DNA from: JANPCX01 sp046094425
GTDB lineage: Bacteria > Pseudomonadota > Gammaproteobacteria > Burkholderiales > Burkholderiaceae_C
Assembly (NCBI GenBank): GCA_046094425.1
Contig: JBJTHI010000314.1
Coordinates: 1 to 22,937, forward strand
Direction: 5' to 3'
DNA length: 22,937 bases
The position numbers were made by a program, and so were the translations under genes. The notes below the pieces were generated by a model, which was not told where the DNA came from, searched no databases, and saw only the letters and a program-made list of their open reading frames with translations. This document shows, piece by piece, positions 1 through 8,106 of the stretch (within the stretch, counting starts at the first letter, position 1; every line of letters starts with the position of its first letter).

Positions 1-135
1 TACCTCGCCGAAGCACAGTACAGGTTCAATCGCCGCTTCAATCTCAGCTCCATCTTGCCCCGCCTCTTGCGGGCCGCTTGCCTCACTACCCCTCGCAACG
101 CCAGGTTCATTCGTGCAGCTGAGGTTTGTCGCTAA
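1..135 (+). CDS. IS1595-family (ISXO2-like) transposase, C-terminal end only
   Basis: Frame 1 is open from the first base to a TAA stop at 133-135 and gives 44 residues, beginning YLAEAQYRFNRRFNL and ending AAEVCR. The pattern YLAE-x-QYRFNRRF followed by LPRLLRAAC is, from memory, the characteristic C-terminus of IS1595/ISXO2-like DDE transposases, which mobilise the insertion sequence by cutting at its terminal repeats. The start lies outside the window, so it cannot be said whether the element is complete. The acyltransferase gene on the opposite strand ends at base 136, directly beside this stop, which suggests that the element boundary lies within a few bases and that the element sits in the 3' end of that gene. 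No terminal repeat could be confirmed because only one end is visible. Confidence 0.75.
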   Translation, partial: YLAEAQYRFNRRFNLSSILPRLLRAACLTTPRNARFIRAAEVCR

Positions 136-1311
136 TCAGGCAAACGCATGCCAGGAGAATGCCGACATCACCACGGTGATGACCAGCACGTGGTTCAGGA
201 GCGAATGACCTTGGATGAGGGTGACATGGGTTTTGAGCACGTGCAGCACCAAAAGATGCCAAAGGTAGATGCCGTAGCTGATCTCGCCCAGGTAGCGTAG
301 GGGCGACAACAGGCGAAGCGAGGCCCAAGGGAAACAAATCGCGGCAGCTACCAGAGCGGTCATGCCCAGAGTGAGCAAAGGGCGCCATAGAACAATCATG
401 GCGCTGCGATCCCAGCAGCTGTAACTCACGAGCAAGTTCAACGATGCAGCAAGCATCACCCCGCTCAGTAGCGACCATGCCGCGAAGTTTCGCCAGCCTA
501 CAGTAAGCCAAGGGTAGAGCAGGCCCTCCCGGCGTTTCAATACCACGGCCAGAAACATGCCGCAGGCGAACTGGTCGATAACGCCAGGTAACTGCGTTGC
601 GGCCACCAATTGATGATGGACAGTGACGCCTGCCGCACCAGGCACCGAGATCAACGTGGTGATGTAGCGGTAACACAGCGCAACCATGACCGCGATGGTC
701 AAGCCCAGGAGGGGCCGTGTCTTGGCGATCCAAGGCGTGATCACCAATACCAGCAGATAAAACTGCACTTCCAGCGCGACAGACCAAGTGACGCCGTTGA
801 TGGAGCCAAACGTTCCAGGGTGCAGGTTGTGTACGAAAAACACATGGCTCAAGATGTGTATCAACAAGACATTGATCGGAACCAACAACATGCCGGGTTG
901 CACCAGAAACAGAAAAACCAAACTGGTGAGGGCATACAGCGGCACGATGCGCCAAAAGCGCCTGCGAGCAAATTCTTGTCTAAAACCTGTGCCTTGCTTC
1001 GAGTGTGCGTGCAGCGCAGACCAAGCTATGACAAAACCACTGATCACGAAGAACAAGTCCACGCCAATCCAACCACGGTGAAGCACGCGCCAAATGCCAC
1101 TGTCTGGCGGCGTGTTCTGCCAGTTACCCAGCGCGATGACGTGGTAAACCAGAACCAATAGCGCGGCCACTGCGCGCAGCATGTCAATCGCGGGAAAACT
1201 TGCAGATCGGGCAGCAGCCTGACTCGCAGGTAGTGATGCGCCTTGTTGTTTCGCAGGAGCCGTTGACGGTTGCGGCGGCAACGCAGGTGCCCGCGAGGCG
1301 TTATCAAACAT
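136..1311 (-). CDS. Acyltransferase 3 family (OafA/YrhL-like) membrane protein, 3' end truncated
   Basis: The product of 391 residues is a multi-pass inner-membrane protein of the acyltransferase-3 family, which transfers acyl groups (often acetyl) to surface sugars or lipids. Family motifs are visible: LRAVAALLVLVYH around residues 45-57 (conserved Arg and His), GWIGVDLFFVISGF at 80-93, the basic RRRFWRIVPLY loop, TWSVALEVQFYL, and YLGEISYGIYLWH near the C-terminus. The N-terminal 40 residues are Ala/Pro/Gln-rich and probably cytosolic. The ATG at 1311 was chosen because the family core starts 40 residues later; a GTG at 1380 is an alternative, and neither has a clear ribosome site. The protein ends in SWHAFA and then stops, where relatives usually continue with a Glu-(Arg/Lys)-Pro motif and a further tail. 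That loss coincides with the transposase remnant at 1-135. The substrate cannot be told from sequence. Confidence 0.85.
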   Translation of the reverse strand: MFDNASRAPALPPQPSTAPAKQQGASLPASQAAARSASFPAIDMLRAVAALLVLVYHVIALGNWQNTPPDSGIWRVLHRGWIGVDLFFVISGFVIAWSALHAHSKQGTGFRQEFARRRFWRIVPLYALTSLVFLFLVQPGMLLVPINVLLIHILSHVFFVHNLHPGTFGSINGVTWSVALEVQFYLLVLVITPWIAKTRPLLGLTIAVMVALCYRYITTLISVPGAAGVTVHHQLVAATQLPGVIDQFACGMFLAVVLKRREGLLYPWLTVGWRNFAAWSLLSGVMLAASLNLLVSYSCWDRSAMIVLWRPLLTLGMTALVAAAICFPWASLRLLSPLRYLGEISYGIYLWHLLVLHVLKTHVTLIQGHSLLNHVLVITVVMSAFSWHAFA

Positions 1312-1416
1312 GGGGGGTGTCCATGAATTCAGGTAAGCCGCTGCATGGATGTAGATCCACGGCCCGATTGCAACTGGCACGGTATTGTCATCTTTGCGGG
1401 GCTGAAATTCGCTGGC

Positions 1417-2934
1417 TCATTCAATGGCACGCCTTGCCTTCGCAAGCGCCGCCCAAAACCGCACATCCTGCGTGGTGCTGAAATTGATACGCATCAGCGT
1501 GGTGGGGCGCTGGTTGGCGTGGAAGATGCTGCCCGGAGCGAGCAACCAGCCTTCATCCAGCATGGCGTGTGCCAGGCGTTCGGTATCCACGCCCACATCC
1601 ACCCAGCCAAATAATCCACGCGGGGTGGCTTTGAATTCGCAGCCGTTTGCAAGTGCGAGCTTCACGCTGCGTGAACGGGCTGCGTCCAGCCTTTGATTCA
1701 CCCGGTCGGCGTGGCGACGCAGCAGGCCATGCTCCAAACAATAGGCCAATGCTTGTTCGGTCAGGCTGGGTGTGGTCAGGGTGGTGAGCAGTTTGGTGTC
1801 AATGAAGCGGTCCACCAAATGCGCAGGTGCCGCGATGTAGCCCACGCGCCAGTTGGGCACCAGGATTTTGGAAAAGCCTGAGACATAAATCGTTCGTTGC
1901 AGCCCATCGAGTGCGCTTAAACGCGGCAAGTGTGCAGGAGCCAGGTAACAATAGCTGTCGTCTTCCAAGATGTGCAAATCGTGTTTGTTGGCCAGTTGCA
2001 GCAAATGGTGTGCGTTTTGCATGCTGAGGCAACTGCCGGTGGGGTTGTGCAGCACCGAGACGGTGATGTAAAGCCGTGGCCGCTCTTGCGGCGCTTGCGC
2101 TTCGATCAAGCATTCCATCACGGCCAGATCCGGGCCGGTCTCTCCACGCGGAACAGGCAACACACGAAGGCCCAGGGCCGCAAGGCGTGCGAACTCCACG
2201 GGCCAACCGGGTTCGTCCACCAACACGGTGTCGCCCGCTCGCAGCAAGGTGCGTGTCACCACGTCCAGGGCTTGGGTGGCGCCCAAGGTGGTGACGATTT
2301 GTTCGGGCGCGGCGGTGATGCCGAAGTCCTGGACCTTGCGAGAAAGCGCCAATCGCAACCGGGGGTCGCCTGCGGACTCGCCGTATTGCAGGGTCAGCGG
2401 CGCCAGCGCGGCACCGCTGCTGACGCGTTTTAAGGCGCTGCTGAGCATGCTGACGTCCGACCAATCGGCCGGCAAGGTGCCCAAGCCCGGCATAGGCAGG
2501 CTGCCGGGCGGCTGGAACATGCCGCGCATCAGGCTCGTGGCACTGACCACAGCCCGTGGCCTGGGTGCGGTCGGTGTGACTGCTTGCGCCCCTTGTGTTC
2601 TCAGCTGGGTCGGCTCACGCACGAAAAAGCCGCGTTGTTTGCGGGCCTCGACCAAGCCCTGGGCCAGCAATTGGTCGTAAGCCGCCACCACGGTACTGGC
2701 ACTGACCTGTTGCCGCCGTGCGCACTCGCGCACCGACGGCAGTCGGCTACCAGGGGCCAACAAATGCTGGCGGATTTGTTCAGCAAAGCGGCGTGCGAGT
2801 TGTTCGGTCAGTGTGGTGTCCGCCCCGCGTGTCAATGCGTGAGAAGGCAACGCGGACCTCGTGGCGGGTGTCAGCGCACGGGCGGGTTTTGCGGTGGTGC
2901 GTTGGCTGGTGGCCTTGTTTGGCGTGGTGGGCAT
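1417..2934 (-). CDS. MocR-family transcriptional regulator (GntR wHTH fused to aminotransferase domain)
   Basis: A 505-residue MocR/GabR/PdxR-type regulator. Residues about 42-106 form a GntR winged helix (LPSVRECARRQQVSASTVV, then GLVEARKQRGFFV), followed by a linker and a fold-type I aminotransferase domain. PLP-binding features are present: HNPTG near 296-300, LEDDSY near 324-329, and the Schiff-base lysine in SGFSK (Lys356). MocR proteins sense PLP or an amino-acid aldimine and usually control an adjacent transporter or metabolic gene. Here the gene is divergent from two LysE and one EamA exporter genes and a cupin/aminotransferase/PhzF set, with a repeat-rich operator between them. The ATG at 2934 is preferred; a TTG at 2970 would add 12 residues and start inside the operator. 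The effector is unknown; an amino acid or amine exported by the neighbours is the reasonable guess. Confidence 0.92.
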   Translation of the reverse strand: MPTTPNKATSQRTTAKPARALTPATRSALPSHALTRGADTTLTEQLARRFAEQIRQHLLAPGSRLPSVRECARRQQVSASTVVAAYDQLLAQGLVEARKQRGFFVREPTQLRTQGAQAVTPTAPRPRAVVSATSLMRGMFQPPGSLPMPGLGTLPADWSDVSMLSSALKRVSSGAALAPLTLQYGESAGDPRLRLALSRKVQDFGITAAPEQIVTTLGATQALDVVTRTLLRAGDTVLVDEPGWPVEFARLAALGLRVLPVPRGETGPDLAVMECLIEAQAPQERPRLYITVSVLHNPTGSCLSMQNAHHLLQLANKHDLHILEDDSYCYLAPAHLPRLSALDGLQRTIYVSGFSKILVPNWRVGYIAAPAHLVDRFIDTKLLTTLTTPSLTEQALAYCLEHGLLRRHADRVNQRLDAARSRSVKLALANGCEFKATPRGLFGWVDVGVDTERLAHAMLDEGWLLAPGSIFHANQRPTTLMRINFSTTQDVRFWAALAKARRAIE

Positions 2935-2957
2935 GGGCGCTGTGTTTCTCAAGTTGG

Positions 2958-3008
2958 CAGTACAGATCAATCAATGTGTTGCTTATCTGTACTGTTTCTG
3001 TATTGATC
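2958..3008. promoter_or_regulatory. Probable MocR operator: direct and inverted repeats between divergent genes
   Basis: The 94-bp gap between the MocR gene and the first LysE gene holds a perfect 10-bp inverted repeat: cagtacagat at 2958-2967 region start (arm 2958-2966 plus the following base) and atctgtactg at 2985-2994. It also holds two near-identical direct repeats, CTGTACTG at 2987-2994 and CTGTATTG at 2998-3005, spaced 11 bp, about one helical turn. A further inverted pair is gatcaat (2964-2970) and attgatc (3002-3008). Direct repeats with an additional inverted half-site are typical of MocR-family operators (GabR and PdxR are the known cases). The repeats lie just upstream of the LysE start and probably overlap its promoter. 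Binding is inferred, not shown. Confidence 0.65.
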
Positions 3009-3028
3009 TTGCCGCCTACACTGCCAGG

Positions 3029-3652
3029 ATGTCAAGCCAAGAACTCTCCGCCTTGCTGGTGCTGGCCACCGCCATGAGCTTCACGCCGGGGCCCAACACC
3101 ATGCTGTCCACCACCTTGGCAGCGCAATGGGGCTTGCGTCGCACCTGGGCCTTTTTGTTCGCGGTGCCCGTGGGTTGGACGTTGTTGATGCTGGCTTGCG
3201 CGTTCGGCTTGGGCACCTTGCTCACGACCTTGCCTGTATTGCGTTCGGCCGTGCGTTGGCTGGGTTTGTCGGTGTTGTTTTGGCTGGCGTGGAAGTTGTG
3301 GCGGACCAGGCCGCAGCCGGGGCTGGGGCAAACGACGTCGAACTTGCATGTGGGTTTTGTTCAAGGGGTGTTGCTGCAGTTCGTCAACATCAAGGCCTGG
3401 ACCCTGGCCTTGGCATTGACGGCGGGTTGGGTCACGCCGAGCACCGCGGGGGTTGCAGAGCAGTTTTCGCAGCGCTTGGGCCTGGTGCTCGTGGTGATGG
3501 CCTTGTTCGCTTTCTTCAGCAACCTGACCTATGCGCTGATCGGCGCGTCGCTGCGCTCTTGGCTGCAGCAAGGACAGCGCTTGTTGAGTTTCAACCGCGG
3601 CATGGCGCTGCTGTTGGCCGCCACGGCGCTGTGGATGGGGTGGACATCATGA
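3029..3652 (+). CDS. LysE-family amino-acid exporter (first copy)
   Basis: The 207-residue product is a hydrophobic LysE/RhtB-superfamily inner-membrane exporter with about six membrane segments. The family signature FTPGPNT is at residues 18-24, and a second conserved stretch, FVNIKAWTLALAL, lies in the middle (usual form: NPKAW). Family members export amino acids such as lysine, arginine, threonine or homoserine; the substrate here is unknown. The ATG at 3029 is chosen because it gives the family N-terminus directly; an upstream extension in the same frame would run through the operator and is unlikely. The stop overlaps the next start (ATGA, 3649-3652), so translation is probably coupled to the EamA gene. 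It is the first gene of the run divergent from the MocR regulator. Confidence 0.92.
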   Translation: MSSQELSALLVLATAMSFTPGPNTMLSTTLAAQWGLRRTWAFLFAVPVGWTLLMLACAFGLGTLLTTLPVLRSAVRWLGLSVLFWLAWKLWRTRPQPGLGQTTSNLHVGFVQGVLLQFVNIKAWTLALALTAGWVTPSTAGVAEQFSQRLGLVLVVMALFAFFSNLTYALIGASLRSWLQQGQRLLSFNRGMALLLAATALWMGWTS

Positions 3653-4566
3653 GCGGCAACACAGGCGCGGTGGTGCAAACGCACAACGAGACACGCGGCC
3701 TGTGGTTGGGCTTGCTCGGTGTGGTCATCTTTGCAATGACCTTGCCCATGACACGTTTGGCCGTCGGCCCTGTCCTGGACCCACAGTTGCCACCGTTTTT
3801 TGTGACCGCGGGCCGTGCCGCCGTGGCCGCTTTGCTCAGCATCGCCTATTTGTGGTTCACGGGGGCCCCCGCTTTGGCCAGGCGGCACTGGCCGGCCTTG
3901 GCCGTTTGTTCGGCAGGCACCGTGGTGGGATTTCCGCTGTTTCTTGCTTTGGCGCTGCGTCAGGTGGACGCCATGCATGCGGCTGTCGTCACCGGTGTGT
4001 TGCCCCTGGGAACAGCCATCGCAGCCGTCCTGTACTTTCGCCAGCGGCCTTCTAAGGCTTTTTGGTTGTGCGCGGTGTTGGGGTGCGTTTTGGTACTGGG
4101 TTTTGCCATGCACCAAGGGGGAGGGCATTGGCAATTGGCAGACGGATTTTTGTTGTTGTCCGTGGCCTGTGCGTCGATCGGCTACGTGGCCGGCGCGCGG
4201 ATTTCTTCGCAAGTCCCGGCTGAACAAGTGATCTGCTGGGTGCTGGTAGCGAGCCTTCCATTGACCGCACCAGCCATGTGGGCGACCTGGCCCGACCTCG
4301 CGGCGACTCCCGTGCGCTGGACTGCCTGGGGTGGCTTCGCCTATGTCACGGTGTTTTCGATGTGGCTCGGCTTTTTTGCTTGGTACCGCGGATTGGCCCT
4401 TGGCGGCACCGTTCGGGTCAGCCAGGTGCAATTGGTGCAGCCGTTTTTGGCGCTGTTGTTTGCGGTTCCGGTATTGGGCGAACATTTGGACGCCACGACG
4501 GTGCTGTTCTCGTTGGCCGTCATCGCCACAGTTTTCATCGGCAAAAAAATGCCCGTCCATCGCTGA
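3649..4566 (+). CDS. EamA/DMT-superfamily transporter
   Basis: The product of 305 residues has about ten hydrophobic segments in two EamA repeats, the layout of drug/metabolite transporter (DMT) proteins such as RhtA and YdcZ-like exporters in the inner membrane. The second repeat ends with the family pattern RVSQVQLVQPFLALLFAVPVLGE and a final helix followed by a short basic tail. The start at 3649 overlaps the preceding LysE stop by 4 nt and is much more plausible than the upstream in-frame starts, which lie inside the LysE gene. The next gene follows after 6 nt. EamA proteins are frequent neighbours of MocR regulators. Probable role: export of an amino acid or related metabolite; the substrate is not deducible. 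Confidence 0.9.
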   Translation: MSGNTGAVVQTHNETRGLWLGLLGVVIFAMTLPMTRLAVGPVLDPQLPPFFVTAGRAAVAALLSIAYLWFTGAPALARRHWPALAVCSAGTVVGFPLFLALALRQVDAMHAAVVTGVLPLGTAIAAVLYFRQRPSKAFWLCAVLGCVLVLGFAMHQGGGHWQLADGFLLLSVACASIGYVAGARISSQVPAEQVICWVLVASLPLTAPAMWATWPDLAATPVRWTAWGGFAYVTVFSMWLGFFAWYRGLALGGTVRVSQVQLVQPFLALLFAVPVLGEHLDATTVLFSLAVIATVFIGKKMPVHR

Positions 4567-4572
4567 TCCACC

Positions 4573-5175
4573 ATGCTGACTCTTGACGCCTTGTTGGCCA
4601 TTGCCTTGTTCTCATTTGTTTCGTCCATCACACCAGGGCCGAACAACCTGATGCTGCTGGCTTCCGGTGTCAACCACGGCATTCGCGCATCGATGCCTCA
4701 CTTGATGGGCGTGAACCTGGGTTTTCTGGTGCTGCTCTTGGCGGTTGGTTTTGGTTTGGGTGCGGTGTTTGCTGTTTACCCGGTGGTCTATACCTTGATG
4801 AAGTGGCTGGGAATCGCCTACTTGCTCTATTTGGTTTATGCCATTGCCGGTTCGAGCGCGCCAAGTGGGGCCCAGGTTGGATCCAAGCCCATCGGATTTT
4901 GGGCTGCAGCGGCGTTTCAGTGGGTCAACCCCAAGGCCTGGATCATGGCCGTGAGCGTATTCAGCAGCTACCTGCCGCCCGACCACAGCCTGCTTGCCGC
5001 GCTGTGGGTGGCCGTGCTGTTCGCCTTCATCAACGCCCCCTGCATTGCGGCGTGGGCTGTTTTTGGTGCGACGCTGCGTGATCGTTTGCGCAGCCCTCGG
5101 GTTCTGCGCATCTTCAATTGCGGCATGGCGGCGCTGTTGTTCGTTTCGTTGATTCCATTGCTCAGGACTGCCTGA
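4573..5175 (+). CDS. LysE-family amino-acid exporter (second copy)
   Basis: A 200-residue LysE/RhtB-superfamily protein, with the signature ITPGPNNLMLLASG near residues 19-32 and the conserved FQWVNPKAWIMAVS in the middle. It has about six membrane segments and the usual family length. It is clearly different from the LysE gene at 3029, so it is not a recent tandem copy. It follows the EamA gene by 6 nt and precedes the cupin gene by 32 nt. Three exporters in one run is notable and suggests that the unit removes one or several related amino compounds. The substrate is unknown. Confidence 0.92.
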   Translation: MLTLDALLAIALFSFVSSITPGPNNLMLLASGVNHGIRASMPHLMGVNLGFLVLLLAVGFGLGAVFAVYPVVYTLMKWLGIAYLLYLVYAIAGSSAPSGAQVGSKPIGFWAAAAFQWVNPKAWIMAVSVFSSYLPPDHSLLAALWVAVLFAFINAPCIAAWAVFGATLRDRLRSPRVLRIFNCGMAALLFVSLIPLLRTA

Positions 5176-5207
5176 AATCAGTCGTTTTTTTAGGAGTAGC
5201 GATAGCT

Positions 5208-5588
5208 ATGAATCCCCACCAGATCAGTGTTGCGCAAGCTTTGAGCCAGCTGCCCTCGTCGCCCACACCGAAGTACCCTCAAGGTGCACCGTTTGTGCAA
5301 ATGCTGAGCCACGGCTCCATGACCGTCGAGCTGTACCGCCCACAAGGGCAAGACCAACAAACACCTCACGCACAAGACGAGTTGTATGTGGTGGTGGCAG
5401 GGCGGGGCGAGTTTTTCTGTGCAGGCGAAACACAGGATTTCGGCCCCGGCGACTGCCTGTTTGTTCCTGCGGGTGTTGAACACCGCTTCACGCGTTTTGA
5501 CGAGGACTTCATCACCTGGGTCATTTTTTATGGCCCACAAGGCGGTGAAACCGACACCACTTCATTGATCAATTCACCTTCGACTTGA
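5208..5588 (+). CDS. Small cupin-domain protein
   Basis: The product of 126 residues is a single beta-barrel cupin. Cupin motif 1 is visible as PHAQDELYVVVAGRGEF (His54 and Glu58 as likely metal ligands), and motif 2 as GDCLFVPAGVEHRF (His92). It is probably a cytosolic metal-binding protein; cupins of this size are dioxygenases, isomerases or simple ligand binders, and the reaction cannot be named here. The ATG at 5208 has a purine-rich site (taggag, 5191-5196) upstream, and the barrel starts soon after. It lies 7 nt before the aminotransferase gene and is very likely cotranscribed with it. Confidence 0.85.
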   Translation: MNPHQISVAQALSQLPSSPTPKYPQGAPFVQMLSHGSMTVELYRPQGQDQQTPHAQDELYVVVAGRGEFFCAGETQDFGPGDCLFVPAGVEHRFTRFDEDFITWVIFYGPQGGETDTTSLINSPST

Positions 5589-5595
5589 GCATTCC

Positions 5596-6789
5596 ATGAG
5601 CACTTCCTCCAGCCCCTTCACCCAAGCCCGCCGCGCCGCGCGAATGAATCCGTCCATCATTCGCGAGATTCTCAAAGTCACTGAGAGGCCCGGCATCATT
5701 TCCTTGGCCGGGGGCTTGCCATCGCCTGACACCTTTCCGGTGGAGGCCATGCGCGACGCCTGCGCACGCGTGTTGCGTGATACGCCGCGTGAGGCCCTGC
5801 AGTATGCGGCCAGTGAAGGTCATGTGCCGCTGCGTGAATGGGTGGCCAACCACTTGCTGAGCCAGGGCATGCGAGTGGATGCAGCTCAGGTGCTGATCAC
5901 CACAGGCTCTCAGCAGGGCCTGGACCTTGTCGGCAAGGTGCTGATCGATGCGGGAAGCCCAGTTGCCGTCGAAACCCCGACCTATCTCGGCGCGCTGCAA
6001 GCCTTCGCACCCTATGAACCCGAGTTTGTCGCTGTTGCCAGCGACGATGAAGGCCCACTGCCCGACGTTTTGCATCAAGCCCAAGGGGCACGTTTCTTTT
6101 ATGCCATTCCCAACTTTCAAAACCCCACCGGCCGGTGTTTGACTGAAACCCGCCGCGCGGCTTTGATCGCGCAAGCGCAGAAGTTGAATTTACCCGTGGT
6201 GGAAGACAACCCCTATGGCGATTTGTGGTTCGACCAAGCGCCACCACCTTCCTTGGCTTCGCGCTGGTCCGAGGGCGCGGTTTATTTGGGCTCCTTTTCC
6301 AAAGTGCTGGCACCCGGTTTGCGCTTGGGTTATGTGGTCGCTCCAAAGGCCTTGATGCCCAAACTGCTGCAAGCCAAACAGGCTGCCGACTTGCACACCC
6401 CGGGCTTTAACCAACGTGTGGTGCACGAGGTGATCAAGGACAGCTTCTTAGACCATCATGTGCCGACAGTTCGTGCCCAGTACAAAGAGCGCCGCGACGC
6501 CATGCGGCTTGCGCTGGAGCAACACATGCCGCCAGGTTGCCGTTGGGTGGTGCCCTCAGGTGGCATGTTCTTCTGGGTGCAGTTGCCCGACCATGTCGAC
6601 GCGATGGCCCTGCTGCCCCAGGCTGTTGAGTTGGGCATGGCCTTTGTGCCGGGTGAAGCGTTCTACGCTGCTGCCCCAGCTCACAATACTTTGCGTCTGA
6701 GTTTTGTCACGGTGGACGCAGCGCGCATCGCCCAAGGTGTGGCACTGCTGGCCCAAGCCTTGGCTGGTGTTTCGGAGAAAAGCGCATGA
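5596..6789 (+). CDS. PLP-dependent aminotransferase, LysN / 2-aminoadipate aminotransferase type
   Basis: The 397-residue protein is a fold-type I (class I/II) aminotransferase. It starts with the ISLAGGLPSPDTFP stretch (residues 35-48) typical of the LysN/KAT-II group, which transaminates 2-aminoadipate, aromatic or branched amino acids. PLP-site residues are FQNPTG (174-179), VVEDNPYGD (201-209), SFSK with the Schiff-base Lys236, and Arg243 in PGLRLGY. It resembles the C-terminal half of MocR regulators but has no helix-turn-helix. It sits 7 nt after the cupin gene, and its stop overlaps the PhzF start by 4 nt (6786-6789). With the exporters it suggests conversion of an amino acid to its keto acid. 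The exact substrate is not deducible; the local MocR protein may respond to the same compound. Confidence 0.93.
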   Translation: MSTSSSPFTQARRAARMNPSIIREILKVTERPGIISLAGGLPSPDTFPVEAMRDACARVLRDTPREALQYAASEGHVPLREWVANHLLSQGMRVDAAQVLITTGSQQGLDLVGKVLIDAGSPVAVETPTYLGALQAFAPYEPEFVAVASDDEGPLPDVLHQAQGARFFYAIPNFQNPTGRCLTETRRAALIAQAQKLNLPVVEDNPYGDLWFDQAPPPSLASRWSEGAVYLGSFSKVLAPGLRLGYVVAPKALMPKLLQAKQAADLHTPGFNQRVVHEVIKDSFLDHHVPTVRAQYKERRDAMRLALEQHMPPGCRWVVPSGGMFFWVQLPDHVDAMALLPQAVELGMAFVPGEAFYAAAPAHNTLRLSFVTVDAARIAQGVALLAQALAGVSEKSA

Positions 6790-7625
6790 GCAAGACCTTT
6801 GTCTTTCACCAAGTCGACGTATTCACCGACACCCCCCTGTTCGGAAATCCATTGGCGGTGGTGGTCGGCGCGGATCATCTGAGCGACGATCAAATGGCCC
6901 GCTTTGCGAAGTGGACCAACCTCTCGGAAACCACCTTTTTGCTGCGTCCCACCCAGCCTGAGGCCGACTACAGGGTCCGCATCTTCACCCCGGACACCGA
7001 GTTTCCCTTTGCCGGCCACCCCACCTTGGGCAGTTGCCACGTGTGGTTGGCGCAAGGCGGGCAACCCAAAGCGCAACACGTCCTCCAGGAGTGTGGAATC
7101 GGTTTGGTGCGTGTTCGCCGCGGCGGCGGGCGTTTGGCCTTTTCCGCGCCCAAGCCTTTGCGTTCAGGGGCCGTTGAGGCAGAACTGCTGGCGCACATCG
7201 CCCGCGTTTTACGCATTGAGCCCGGCGCCATCGTCGATTCGCAGTGGGTAGACAACGGCCCGGGCTGGGTGGCCGTCATGCTCGGCTCACGCGAAGAGGT
7301 GTTGAAGCTGGAGCCCGACTATGCGTCCTTCAACGGGTTGCAACTGGGCGTGATTGCGCCGTGGCGCGATGCCGATGCGGATGCGCAGTTTGAAGTGCGG
7401 GCTTTCATGTCCACCGTGGGCTCACCCGAAGACCCCGTCACCGGCAGCCTCAACGCCAGTTTGGCGCAGTGGCTCATCGGCAGTGGCCGCGCGCCGCGTT
7501 CCTATGTGGCCAGCCAAGGCACAGTATTGGGCCGCCGGGGGCGTGTACACATCGAACAGGTCGGCGACACCGTGTGGGTGGGCGGCCATGTGGCGGCCTG
7601 TATCGAGGGTCAACTCCGCCTTTGA
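6786..7625 (+). CDS. PhzF-family isomerase/epimerase-like protein
   Basis: A 279-residue protein with the PhzF fold: two repeats resembling diaminopimelate epimerase. Visible family motifs are FGNPLAVV (19-26), NLSETTFLL with the likely catalytic Glu48, PFAGHPTLG (74-82), and GSPEDPVTGSLNA near residue 215. PhzF of phenazine synthesis isomerises trans-2,3-dihydro-3-hydroxyanthranilate; most genomic members have other, unknown substrates. There are no other phenazine genes here, so phenazine production is not implied. The start overlaps the aminotransferase stop by 4 nt, so the two are translationally coupled and probably act on the same metabolite. Confidence 0.93.
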   Translation: MSKTFVFHQVDVFTDTPLFGNPLAVVVGADHLSDDQMARFAKWTNLSETTFLLRPTQPEADYRVRIFTPDTEFPFAGHPTLGSCHVWLAQGGQPKAQHVLQECGIGLVRVRRGGGRLAFSAPKPLRSGAVEAELLAHIARVLRIEPGAIVDSQWVDNGPGWVAVMLGSREEVLKLEPDYASFNGLQLGVIAPWRDADADAQFEVRAFMSTVGSPEDPVTGSLNASLAQWLIGSGRAPRSYVASQGTVLGRRGRVHIEQVGDTVWVGGHVAACIEGQLRL

Positions 7626-7966
7626 GCGGTGTTGTGCACTCTTCAGAAGGCAAAGCGAGCGGCAGTGCAATGAGCCATGAACACATCGGTCGATCCGACA
7701 CCATGAACACCACGACCCTGGATCACCTGGTCATCGCGGCCAGCAGTTTGGCGCAAGGGGTGCAGTGGTGCGAGGTCACGCTGTGTATCACGCCCGGGCC
7801 CGGGGGCAGCCATGTGAAGATGGGCACCCACAATCGTTTGTTCTCTATTGCCGGGCCGCACTCACCCGGTGTGTACGCTGAAATCATTGCCATCGACCCG
7901 GCTGCTTCCGCACCACAGCGGCGGCGTTGGTTCGGTTTGGACGAGCCAGCCGTGCAAGCAGCGTTG

Positions 7967-7999
7967 CTAGTCTTACTGTGTCAGTAAATTGCCCCTGCG
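7967..7999 (+). repeat. Left terminal inverted repeat of the MITE
   Basis: This 33-bp arm begins ctagtcttactgtgtc and ends gcccctgcg. It is the exact reverse complement of 8205-8237. It contains the TAA at 7985-7987 that ends the left half of the VOC gene. Confidence 0.95.
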
Positions 8000-8001
8000 T
8001 G

Positions 8002-8095
8002 AGCCCCTCTGAGAGTCGCAATCTAGGCGCAAAGCACAGCCGGGTTGTACACCCGGCGAGCATTTGCAACGACGAGTGCGGCTCTCAGAGGGGCT
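8002..8095. repeat. Inner hairpin 1 of the MITE
   Basis: The arms 8002-8020 and 8077-8095 are complementary at 18 of 19 positions, the exception being a T/G pair. Inside the loop a second hairpin pairs gccgggt (8039-8045) with acccggc (8051-8057) around a 5-base loop. This is a stable stem-loop in either DNA or RNA form. Confidence 0.85.
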
Positions 8096-8106
8096 TACCC
8101 TGCGGG

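Noticed and set aside
107..955. Open frame of 282 codons on the minus strand overlapping the acyltransferase
   Set aside because: His/Arg/Cys-rich translation without motifs; the other frame carries all acyltransferase-3 motifs.
3529..4560. Long open frame of 343 codons on the minus strand opposite the EamA gene
   Set aside because: Gln/Arg/His-rich composition without domains, fully overlapped by a clear membrane transporter; a shadow caused by the GC-rich codons on the plus strand.
6786..7625. Phenazine biosynthesis cluster
   Set aside because: Only a PhzF-family gene is present; none of the other phz genes is in the window, and PhzF-like proteins are common in unrelated settings.
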